A program made the position numbers and the translations under genes. From Bacillota bacterium (GTDB lineage: Bacteria; Bacillota; Clostridia; Christensenellales; Aristaeellaceae): a stretch of 64,000 bases of DNA. Positions 57,397-64,000 of the stretch are shown in pieces. Where the stretch lies: assembly GCA_023411395.1 (NCBI GenBank), contig JAEYOV010000084.1, forward strand, positions 1 through 64,000, read 5' to 3'. The stretch's first letter is position 1. The number at the start of each line of letters is the position of its first letter. The notes below the pieces were generated by a model. It saw only the letters and a program-made list of their open reading frames with translations. It searched no databases and was not told where the DNA came from.

Positions 57397-59862
57397 ATGG
57401 CCGGCAATGACAAAAACATACCCGTTGCGCCCCAGGATATTATCCAACTGCCCATGGAAGAGGTCATGCACAATTCCATGCTCCCTTACGCGGAGTATGT
57501 CATTCTGGAGCGCGCGCTCCCCCGGGTGGAGGATGGCTTAAAGCCCGTGCAGCGGCGCATTTTGTACACCATGAGCGAACTTGGCCTCACGCCGGACAAG
57601 CCCCACCGCAAATGCGCCCGCATCGTGGGCGACTGCCTGGGCAAGTACCACCCCCACGGCGACACATCGGTATACGACGCGCTGGTGCGCATGGCCCAGC
57701 CCTTTTCCCTGATGGGCATGCTGGTGGACGGCCACGGCAACTTTGGCTCCATCGACGGCGACGGCGCGGCGGCCATGCGGTACACCGAGGCCCGCATGAC
57801 GCCCCTGGCCATGCTGATGCTTCGGGACATTGAAAAGGATACCGTGCCCTTCCGCCTGAATTTTGACGATACCTTAAAGGAGCCGGACATGCTGCCGGCC
57901 CGGTTCCCCAACCTCTTGGTGAACGGCGCCAGCGGCATTGCCGTGGGCCTGGCCACCAACATACCGCCCCACCATTTGGGCGAAACGGTCAAGGCGGTCA
58001 TCGCCCAGATCGACAAGCCCGGCATCACCACCAAAGAATTGATGCAGTTTGTTCCCGCCCCCGACTTCCCCACCGGCGGCGTGCTACTTGATACCGATGA
58101 AATCGAAAAGGCCTACGAAACGGGCCGGGGACGGCTGATCAACCGCGCCAGGGTGCATATTGAAAACGGCTCCAGCGGGCGCAAGCTTATTGTCATCACC
58201 GAAATGCCCTACCAGGTGGCCAAGGCCGGCATGCTGGAAAAAATACTGAAGCTGTCGGAAGAAAAGAAAGCCGCGCTGGGAGGCATCTACGACATCAGGG
58301 ACGAGAGCGACCGCACGGGCCTTCGGGCCGTGATCGAGCTGCGCCGTGACGTGGAACCCGATCGGGTATTGAAAACCCTGTACAAATACTCCGACATGCA
58401 GGTGACCTTCGGGGTCAACATGGTGGCCATCGCCGAGGGAAAGCCCGTACAGATGGGCCTGAAGGAAATGATCGGCCACTTCATCCGCCATCAGAAGAAC
58501 GTGGTGACAAGGCGCACGCAGTATGACCTGGACCAGGCCAAGGCACGGGCGCACATATTGGAAGGCCTGATGGTGGCCGTGGACAACCTGGACGAGGTCA
58601 TCGCCCTCATCCGCGGCAGCAAAACGCCCAAGGAAGCCAAGCAAAAGCTGATGGAGCGCTTTTCCCTCACCGACATCCAGGCCCAGGCAATTCTGGACAT
58701 GCGCCTGCAAAGGCTGACGAACCTGGAGATACTGGCCCTGCGCAAGGAATACGAGGAGGTATTGCGCCTCATCGACAGGCTGGAAGGCATACTGGCCAGC
58801 GAAAAGAAGCTGCTCAGCGTGATCAAGGCGGAGCTATTAGAAATGGCCGCGGAGTTCAATGAGCCCCGGCGCACCCAGCTTGTGAAGGAAGAGGAGGACG
58901 CGCAATCGTCCGAGGAAGAGGAGACCGTGCCGGAGGAAGCGGTGGTCCTTTATACCTTTGGCGGGCAATTGAAGCGCATGTACCCGAAGTTCTTTGAAAA
59001 GCTGCCGCCCCCCGATCCGCAGTCGGGCATCAGTGAATTGCCGCGCTTCCTGTTCAATACGCAAACAGACCATACGCTTTTGTTCTTCACCGACCGGGGC
59101 AACTGCTATCCCCTGCCGGTTGGCGGCCTGCCGGAGGCCAATCGCCCCAAGGACCGGGGCGTGCTTCTTTCCGGTGTGCTGAACGGGCTGGAGGATGGCG
59201 AAAGCTTAAGCCGGCTTCTGTGCGTAAAAACCGCCGGGCTGGCAAAGGCGCCCGATTACCTGTTCATCACCGCCCAGGGCATGGTGAAGCGTACCGCCGC
59301 CGCGGAATACGACGTGCGCCGGCAAAAGTTTGCCGCCATCAATTTGAAGGATGGCGACAAATTGATCGATGTGTTTCCTGCCGTAGAGGCGCAGGATATG
59401 CTGCTCATCAGCCGGGGCGGGCAGTGCATACGCTTCGCCATCGACAGCGTGCCGCCAATGGGCCGGGCTACCGGCGGCGTAAAGGGCATGCAGTTGGACA
59501 AGGGCGATGAAATCCTCTTTGGCGGGCAGATCGGCGAAAAGGATCAGGTGGTGCTCATCAGCGACCGGGGCAGCGCCAAGCGTTTGCTTTCGTTGGATTT
59601 TGAGGCCCAGGGCCGCAACGGCAAGGGTGTACGCTGCTTTGCCTTCAACAAGAACGGCTCCAACGGCACGGCCGTCGCCGGGTGCGCCCGCATAGGCAGC
59701 GAAAGCACGCCGCTTACGGTCACCCAGGTTCAAAGCGGCCCCACCACTGTGAATACCGACGAGATCGCCTTGCAGGCCAAGGCAGACAAGGGCAAGCCCT
59801 GCGTGATGGCCCTGATGGAGGATGTGGTCACGGGGCTGCTCGCGGGGGTCAGGCTGCCGTAG
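57397..59862 (+). CDS. parC: Type II topoisomerase cleavage subunit (ParC)
   Basis: An 821-residue subunit that cuts and rejoins DNA through Tyr129 in AAMRYTEARM. LKPVQRRIL, HPHGDTSVYDALVRMAQPF (quinolone region) and IPPHHLGETVKAVI are family motifs. The C-terminal beta-pinwheel contains FEAQGRNGKG where gyrase would have a clear QRRGGxG box, so the wrap box is degenerate; this and VQRR (not VHRR) favour topoisomerase IV. An acidic stretch (EEEDAQSSEEEE, about 500-515) links the coiled coil to the C-terminal domain. Confidence 0.85.
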   Translation: MAGNDKNIPVAPQDIIQLPMEEVMHNSMLPYAEYVILERALPRVEDGLKPVQRRILYTMSELGLTPDKPHRKCARIVGDCLGKYHPHGDTSVYDALVRMAQPFSLMGMLVDGHGNFGSIDGDGAAAMRYTEARMTPLAMLMLRDIEKDTVPFRLNFDDTLKEPDMLPARFPNLLVNGASGIAVGLATNIPPHHLGETVKAVIAQIDKPGITTKELMQFVPAPDFPTGGVLLDTDEIEKAYETGRGRLINRARVHIENGSSGRKLIVITEMPYQVAKAGMLEKILKLSEEKKAALGGIYDIRDESDRTGLRAVIELRRDVEPDRVLKTLYKYSDMQVTFGVNMVAIAEGKPVQMGLKEMIGHFIRHQKNVVTRRTQYDLDQAKARAHILEGLMVAVDNLDEVIALIRGSKTPKEAKQKLMERFSLTDIQAQAILDMRLQRLTNLEILALRKEYEEVLRLIDRLEGILASEKKLLSVIKAELLEMAAEFNEPRRTQLVKEEEDAQSSEEEETVPEEAVVLYTFGGQLKRMYPKFFEKLPPPDPQSGISELPRFLFNTQTDHTLLFFTDRGNCYPLPVGGLPEANRPKDRGVLLSGVLNGLEDGESLSRLLCVKTAGLAKAPDYLFITAQGMVKRTAAAEYDVRRQKFAAINLKDGDKLIDVFPAVEAQDMLLISRGGQCIRFAIDSVPPMGRATGGVKGMQLDKGDEILFGGQIGEKDQVVLISDRGSAKRLLSLDFEAQGRNGKGVRCFAFNKNGSNGTAVAGCARIGSESTPLTVTQVQSGPTTVNTDEIALQAKADKGKPCVMALMEDVVTGLLAGVRLP

Positions 59863-59910
59863 GGGGACGAGTATCGGCGGGGAAAGGGCAAACCCCTTGA
59901 GAAGGTAATG

Positions 59911-60004
59911 CCGTAGGGCGGGGGCATGCCCCCGCCGCCCGTATCGTGTATAGGCCAAGGCGTATGGTACCGCCAAACGCGGCGGAGGTGCCCCCGCCCT
60001 ACGG
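59911..60004. repeat. 94 bp element with 16 bp terminal inverted repeats
   Basis: CCGTAGGGCGGGGGCA (59911-59926) is exactly inverted as TGCCCCCGCCCTACGG (59989-60004). The left end also forms the local palindrome GGCGGGGGCATGCCCCCGCC. The same GC-rich core is found at 31.8 kb and 48.06 kb. The element fills the gap between parC and the acetyltransferase gene. Confidence 0.88.
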
Positions 60005-60067
60005 TGTCTATTGCCGTACAAGCATAATGGATCCGTTGTTCGACCCCGTACATATTGAGGTGTTGTT

Positions 60068-60592
60068 ATGAGAGAATTCTTTCTGACCACCGCCCGCATC
60101 GGCTTTTCCAAATGGACAAAGGAGGATGCCGGCCTTGCAGCCTCGCTGTGGGGCGACGCGGAGGTCACGCGCTATATTTGCGCCTCGGGCAGGTTCAGCG
60201 AGGAGGATGTAAAAGAGCGGCTGGAGCTGGAGATAGAAAACGATGCGCGCTTTGGCATACAGTACTGGCCCGTCTTTTCCCTGGAGGGTGGCACTTTTCT
60301 GGGCTGCTGCGGGCTTAGGCCCCACGGCATTGAAAAGGGAGTTTATGAACTGGGCTTTCACCTGATGAAGGAGCACTGGGGCAAGGGATATGCCACGGAG
60401 GCTGCCAAAGCCGTGATCGGCTATGCCTTTGAAAAACTGAATGCGGCCAACCTGACCGCTGGGCACCATCCCCAAAATGAAGATTCCGGGAAGGTGCTGG
60501 CAAAGCTCGGCTTCCACCAGACCGAACACAAATACTATCCGCCCACAGGGCTTTATCACGCCGCGTACCTGTACCGCCTGCCCGGCCAATAA
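60068..60592 (+). CDS. GNAT-family N-acetyltransferase
   Basis: A 174-residue acetyltransferase. It has the RimJ/RimL-like layout: ELGFHLMKEHWGKGYATEAAKAVIGYAF forms the acetyl-CoA loop and NEDSGKVLAKLGF the late core. The substrate cannot be told from sequence. It is a single-gene unit between the inverted-repeat element and a terminator. Confidence 0.85.
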   Translation: MREFFLTTARIGFSKWTKEDAGLAASLWGDAEVTRYICASGRFSEEDVKERLELEIENDARFGIQYWPVFSLEGGTFLGCCGLRPHGIEKGVYELGFHLMKEHWGKGYATEAAKAVIGYAFEKLNAANLTAGHHPQNEDSGKVLAKLGFHQTEHKYYPPTGLYHAAYLYRLPGQ

Positions 60593-60608
60593 ACAAAGAC
60601 GCACACGC

Positions 60609-60640
60609 ATACCCCTGGCATAAAGCCAGGGGTATTTCCA
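60609..60640 (+). terminator. Terminator after the acetyltransferase gene
   Basis: ATACCCCTGGC (60609-60619) pairs perfectly with GCCAGGGGTAT (60625-60635), an 11 bp stem with a five-base loop. The T tract after it is short. Confidence 0.6.
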
Positions 60641-60746
60641 TATTCCTGCCCGAATTTGGGTTTGTGATTCGTTATATTGATGTAAACCGGAAGGCATACA
60701 GCCGCCATCCGCCGCATAGGGATAGGCAAAAGGTGGTGGCATTGGC

Positions 60747-61667
60747 ATGAGCAACAAACCCATGCGTTTGAAACCCAAAGGATTGTTGTCCGGCGTGCCG
60801 GAGGTAAAGCAGGAGAAAAAGGCGCGCACCGGTTTTTTGCAAAAGGCGGCCGCCGCCGCGCTGAGGTTTTTTCGTGGCATGGGCAAGGCGCTGCGCAGCC
60901 AGACTGCCGGGCAGCTGGCGCTATGCCTTGCATTAGCCGCTGTATCCGTTATGTATGCCGGTGGGCTGAAGGATGAATCGATCACTGTCCTGAGCCACAA
61001 AAGACAGCTGCCCGTGTACAGCGTGGCAAGAAACGACAAGGTGGTGGCCATCAGCTTCGACGCCGCCTGGGGCGGTGATCAAACCATCCCCATTTTGAAC
61101 ATACTGGACGAGTACGATGTAAAAACCACCTTCTTTCTGGTAGGCTTCTGGGTGGATAAATATCCCGAGCTTGTGAAGGAAATCGCGGCCCGAGGCCATG
61201 AAATCGGCAACCATTCCCAGAGCCATCCCCACATGAGCCAGCTAAACGAAGCAAAAATCAAAGATGAATTGCGGATAATGAGCGATAAGGTGGTAAGAAT
61301 AACGGGTGTTCGTCCCACCTTGTTCCGGCCTCCCTACGGGGATTACAACGACAGGGTGGTGCTCACAAGCCGGGCAGAGGGATATGAGGTGGTCCAGTGG
61401 AGCGTGGATTCTCTGGATTGGAAAAACAGGGGGGTCAACGACATCATCAAGCAATGCACGGCAAGCGTGCAAAACGGCGACATCGTGCTGTTCCACAATG
61501 ATTCCCAGTACATACTCCAGGCGCTTCCGACGGTGATTGAATATTATCAGTCTAAGGGCTACAAAATTATTCCCGTATCCCAGATCCTCTTGGGCGGGGA
61601 AACAACAATAGACGTGCAGGGAAAGCAGCATCCCCTCCCATCCCCTACCCCTGCACCTGCGAGGTGA
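60747..61667 (+). CDS. Polysaccharide deacetylase, PdaB-like (CE4 family)
   Basis: A 306-residue protein with a long basic cytoplasmic start, one membrane helix (about 52-70) and an outside NodB domain (about 95-285). Motif 1 reads ISFDAAWGG, with Ala-Trp in place of the second Asp of the usual DDG; this variant is typical of the sporulation-linked PdaB group. Motif 2 HEIGNHSQSHPHMS and motif 3 RPPYGDYND are intact. It probably acts on cell wall or cortex glycan. The end is a Pro/Ser tail. The SSB-like gene follows after six bases. Confidence 0.87.
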   Translation: MSNKPMRLKPKGLLSGVPEVKQEKKARTGFLQKAAAAALRFFRGMGKALRSQTAGQLALCLALAAVSVMYAGGLKDESITVLSHKRQLPVYSVARNDKVVAISFDAAWGGDQTIPILNILDEYDVKTTFFLVGFWVDKYPELVKEIAARGHEIGNHSQSHPHMSQLNEAKIKDELRIMSDKVVRITGVRPTLFRPPYGDYNDRVVLTSRAEGYEVVQWSVDSLDWKNRGVNDIIKQCTASVQNGDIVLFHNDSQYILQALPTVIEYYQSKGYKIIPVSQILLGGETTIDVQGKQHPLPSPTPAPAR

Positions 61668-61673
61668 TTTGCA

Positions 61674-62360
61674 ATGGAAGAAACGGGCAACCTGTTACGC
61701 TTGGGCGGTACACTGGCAACCCAGCCCGTCTATGGGCATGAGGTATTCGCGGAACAATTTTATTATGCCACCCTTTCCGTGCCGCGTTTATCGGGCGCGG
61801 AAGACCTGCTGCCCATTACCATCAGCGAACGGCTGATGGAGAACCGGGCGCTGGGCCCCGGCTCACCCCTGTCGCTGGAAGGACAGCTTCGAAGCTACAA
61901 CAAGGTGGTGGAAGGCGCGGGGCGGCTGCTCATTACCGGCTTCGTGCAGCGGCTTTTGAGCCCGGAAGAGCTTTCAAACCCCAACCAGGTGCAGCTTTAC
62001 GGCGCGCTGTGCAAGGCGCCCTCCTACCGCACCACACCCTTTGGCAGGGAAATATGCGACCTGATGCTGGCGGTGAACCGCGCCTACGGGAAAAGCGACT
62101 ACATCCCCTGCATCACCTGGGGCCGCACCGCGCGCTTTGCCAGCCATTTGCAGGTGGGCGACCACGTGCAGGTGCAGGGCCGGTTCCAAAGCCGGGCCTA
62201 CCAAAAGCAGCTTGCCGACGGCACCATTCTCAACAAAACAGCCTACGAGGTTTCCGTGGGCCGCCTGACGCTGCTCAAGCAGGGCCGCGAGGAGGAGGAA
62301 GAACTGCCCCTGCCGGAGGGGATTGCCTACCAGGCCTCGCAGGAATTGCTGGGGCAGTAA
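61674..62360 (+). CDS. Tandem OB-fold protein, single-stranded DNA-binding protein-like
   Basis: A 228-residue protein built of two similar beta-barrels: about 5-95 (NLLRLGGTLATQPVYGHEVF...) and 105-205 (VQLYGALCKAPSYRTTPFGREICDLMLAVNR), followed by an acidic tail. The second half closely follows the PriB/SSB OB pattern, with YIPCITWGRTARFASHLQVGDHVQVQGRFQSR. It lacks the DDDIPF-type tip of replicative SSB, so it is a paralogue and not the housekeeping protein. Its role is unknown. GAGGTG precedes ATG 61674 and a terminator follows at 62402. Confidence 0.78.
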   Translation: MEETGNLLRLGGTLATQPVYGHEVFAEQFYYATLSVPRLSGAEDLLPITISERLMENRALGPGSPLSLEGQLRSYNKVVEGAGRLLITGFVQRLLSPEELSNPNQVQLYGALCKAPSYRTTPFGREICDLMLAVNRAYGKSDYIPCITWGRTARFASHLQVGDHVQVQGRFQSRAYQKQLADGTILNKTAYEVSVGRLTLLKQGREEEEELPLPEGIAYQASQELLGQ

Positions 62361-62401
62361 AAGCGCAAACATCTATTGAAAGCACACACAGGCTTTTCAA
62401 G

Positions 62402-62434
62402 GCCGCCGGGACATAATGTTTCCGGCGGCTTTTA
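62402..62434 (+). terminator. Intrinsic terminator after the SSB-like gene
   Basis: GCCGCCGG (62402-62409) pairs with CCGGCGGC (62422-62429), followed by TTTTA. Confidence 0.85.
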
Positions 62435-62441
62435 TGCTGCC

Positions 62442-62601
62442 GCATGCACATGATTGCATCTGCAAGCATATGATTTCATCTGCTTGCATTTGCATGCATA
62501 TGCTTGCAGATGATTTCAATTGCAAGCAGATGCATGCATATGTTTCCGTAATCCAATCCGAATCCAAATCCAAATCCAAATCCAATCCGTATCCGTATCC
62601 G
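62442..62601. repeat. Short-period repeats upstream of the gamma-glutamyltransferase gene
   Basis: From 62442 to 62542 the words TGATTTCA, TGCTTGCA, TGCATGCATATG and TGCAAGCA recur with a partial 40-base period and also as inverted copies. From about 62548 to 62601 a six-base repeat follows (TCCAAA, then TCCGTA). Reading frames exist on both strands here but are pure repeat translations. The remaining 62602-62820 holds the promoter and leader of the next gene. Confidence 0.85.
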
Positions 62602-62736
62602 AAACAACGCGTGCGCGCGGAATTACGGCTGCCGCTGCTTCCCATTTTGGCGTTGCGCCGTTTTGTCCTGGCGGAAAAATAAATGTGTGCAACCTTGAAA
62701 AATGCCAAAACAGGGGAGAAAAGCAAAAGGCGTTTA

Positions 62737-62745
62737 TGCTATACT
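62737..62745 (+). promoter_or_regulatory. Extended -10 promoter of the gamma-glutamyltransferase gene
   Basis: TGC followed by TATACT (62740-62745), 75 bases before the start codon. There is no clear -35 element; the TATGCTATACT string equals that before the NifU-like gene. Confidence 0.55.
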
Positions 62746-62820
62746 GAATGTGAAAACAAGGCGTTTTGCGCCTGATGGCCGCCGCCAATAGACAGGCCCT
62801 TGCCGCAAGGAGGAAACGAA

Positions 62821-64000
62821 ATGCAGTATGATCCGGCGTATTTGCCCTATCCTTCCTCAAGGTATCCCGTATACGCCAGCCGGGGCATGGTGGCAGCCTC
62901 GTCCCCCCAGGCTTCCGCCGCCGGGCTGCATGCGCTGCGCACGGGCGGCAACGCGGTGGACGCGGCCGTAGCCGCCGCCGCGGCGCTGACCGTGGTGGAG
63001 CCTACCTCCAACGGCATCGGCAGCGATGCCTTCGCCCTTGTCTGGATCGAAAAGGACCGCAAACTCTACGGTCTCAACGCCAGCGGCTGGGCGCCCCGTG
63101 ACATCACCATTGAAAAGGTGCTGGCAAAAAACCCGCCGGAAGGCAAAATGCCCGCCTACGGCTGGACGCCCGTTATGGTGCCCGGTGCGCCCAAGGCCTG
63201 GGCCTCGCTTTCCGGGCGGTTTGGCAGGCTGCCGCTTTCCGCTGCGCTTGCCCCCGCCATCGACTACGCCAGGGAGGGCTATCCCGCCTCCCCCAACCTG
63301 GCCCGTGCCTGGGCGCTGGCGTATAGCCGCTACAGCCGCATGGCACAATCGCCGGAGTTTGCGCAGTGGTTTACAACCTTCGCCCCAAACGGGGAGCCGC
63401 CAAAGCCCGGCTCCCTCGTACGGCTGCCCGATCACGCGGACACGCTTCAAATGATCGCCAAGTCCAACGCGGAGGATTTCTACAAGGGCGAACTGATGGA
63501 GCGCATCGTCAAGGACAGCCGGGCGTTCGGCGGATACTTATGCGAGGAGGACTTTTCGCAATACGACGTCACCTTTGTGGAACCGGCCACGGTGAACTAC
63601 CGGGGATACGACGTTTGCGAGATTCCGCCCAACGGCCAGGGCATTGTGGCGCTGATGGCGCTGAACATATTGAAGGAGTTTCAGTTTTCGCAAAAGGAAT
63701 GCACCGGTACATACCACAAGCAGTGGGAGGCCATGAAGCTGGCCTTTTTAGACGGGCTGCACTACATTACCGATCCCGCATGCATGGCGCTTTCCTGTCA
63801 TGACCTTTTGCAGCCGGCCTACGGCGCCCTGCGCGCGGCACAGATCGGGGAGAAGGCCGGTGTGCATGTCCATGGCGCGCCGCCCAGGAGCGGCACGGTC
63901 TACCTGTGCACGGCGGACGGTGAAGGTAACATGGTTTCGTACATCCAAAGCAACTACATGGGCTTTGGCTCCGGCATCGTGGTGCGGGGCACGGGCATCA
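62821..64000 (+). CDS. Gamma-glutamyltransferase family protein, cut by the window end
   Basis: The first 393 residues of an Ntn-hydrolase of the gamma-glutamyltransferase family, open to the last base. AAGGAGG at 62807-62813 precedes the ATG. The large-subunit core shows GGNAVDAAVAAAAALTVVEP and GYTPVMVPGAPKAW-like sequence (YGWTPVMVPGAPKAW), and PPNGQGIVALMALNIL. The nucleophile should be Thr359 in RSGTVYLCTADGEGN, matching the T-x-H/Y-F-x-V-D-x-x-G-N pattern. There is no signal peptide, so a cytoplasmic member acting on glutathione or gamma-glutamyl peptides or related amides is suggested. Confidence 0.88.
   Translation, partial: MQYDPAYLPYPSSRYPVYASRGMVAASSPQASAAGLHALRTGGNAVDAAVAAAAALTVVEPTSNGIGSDAFALVWIEKDRKLYGLNASGWAPRDITIEKVLAKNPPEGKMPAYGWTPVMVPGAPKAWASLSGRFGRLPLSAALAPAIDYAREGYPASPNLARAWALAYSRYSRMAQSPEFAQWFTTFAPNGEPPKPGSLVRLPDHADTLQMIAKSNAEDFYKGELMERIVKDSRAFGGYLCEEDFSQYDVTFVEPATVNYRGYDVCEIPPNGQGIVALMALNILKEFQFSQKECTGTYHKQWEAMKLAFLDGLHYITDPACMALSCHDLLQPAYGALRAAQIGEKAGVHVHGAPPRSGTVYLCTADGEGNMVSYIQSNYMGFGSGIVVRGTGI

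Noticed and set aside
57397..59862. Calling the topoisomerase subunit GyrA
   Set aside because: VQRR in place of VHRR, a degenerate C-terminal box and the absence of dnaA/recF context favour ParC, though not conclusively.
62397..62726. Short reading frames on both strands over the simple repeats
   Set aside because: Composition is dictated by the repeats (LDLDLD, SKSKSK stretches) and there is no ribosome site; treated as non-coding.

Overview
This 64 kb window comes from the chromosome of a GC-rich, endospore-forming Gram-positive bacterium, most likely a member of the Clostridia. The lineage is inferred from gene content: a tricistronic-plus GerA-type germinant receptor, the spore protein Tlp, SpoIIP beside a DUF1614 protein, a PdaB-like deacetylase, a CotH-type kinase, PP2C plus PASTA-kinase, an FMN riboswitch driving RibU, and Shine-Dalgarno sites of the AGGAGG type. 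A closer placement is not possible from sequence reading alone. The first 76 bases are mirrored homopolymers and look like a contig-edge artefact. No prophage, transposase, CRISPR array or rRNA operon was seen.

Layout. (1) 0-3.8 kb: FMN riboswitch-ribU, then tsaE-tsaB-rimI with no visible terminator between, and a convergent THUMP methyltransferase. (2) 3.9-15.3 kb: a classical Firmicutes housekeeping operon, priA-def-fmt-rsmB-rlmN-PP2C-prkC-rsgA-rpe, ending in a SLOG-family gene; rsmB carries an unusual 9 x 45 bp N-terminal repeat. (3) 15.3-19.7 kb: germinant receptor operon A-C-(small D-like)-B. (4) 19.7-23.3 kb: rhodanese lipoprotein and an XRE regulator, divergent from a NifU-like/GGGtGRT gene pair of unknown role, then a MazG-like gene. 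(5) 23.5-26.9 kb: DacF-type carboxypeptidase, punA, deoB, tlp. (6) 27.2-31.6 kb: a six-SH3 exported protein followed by a large lamin-tail/CotH-kinase protein. (7) 32.2-46.6 kb: a complete chemosensory cluster on the minus strand, cheA-cheW-cheR-cheB-cheD, four chemoreceptors and cheV, but with no cheY and no flagellar gene in view. (8) 47-52.9 kb: flavin reductase-like protein, tRNA-Leu(CAA), ligA, pcrA and a YerC/TrpR-like regulator. (9) 53-60 kb: SpoIIP, DUF1614, and a type II topoisomerase pair (parE-parC). (10) 60-64 kb: GNAT acetyltransferase, PdaB-like deacetylase, a tandem OB-fold SSB-like protein and a gamma-glutamyltransferase cut by the window end.

Intergenic DNA is rich in repeats: a 157 bp tandem duplication (31.8-32.1 kb), a recurring GC-rich palindrome at three loci, a 376 bp multi-hairpin element bounded by 26 bp direct repeats (53.06-53.44 kb), and short-period repeats upstream of the gamma-glutamyltransferase gene. 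Many promoters read as good sigma-A sites with 17 bp spacers, several with an extended TGn -10.

The least understood items are the GGGtGRT/NifU-like pair, the chemosensory array without an evident CheY/flagellar output, the small fourth germination-receptor gene, and the multi-hairpin element. None can be called a new system from sequence alone; each has a concrete test listed.
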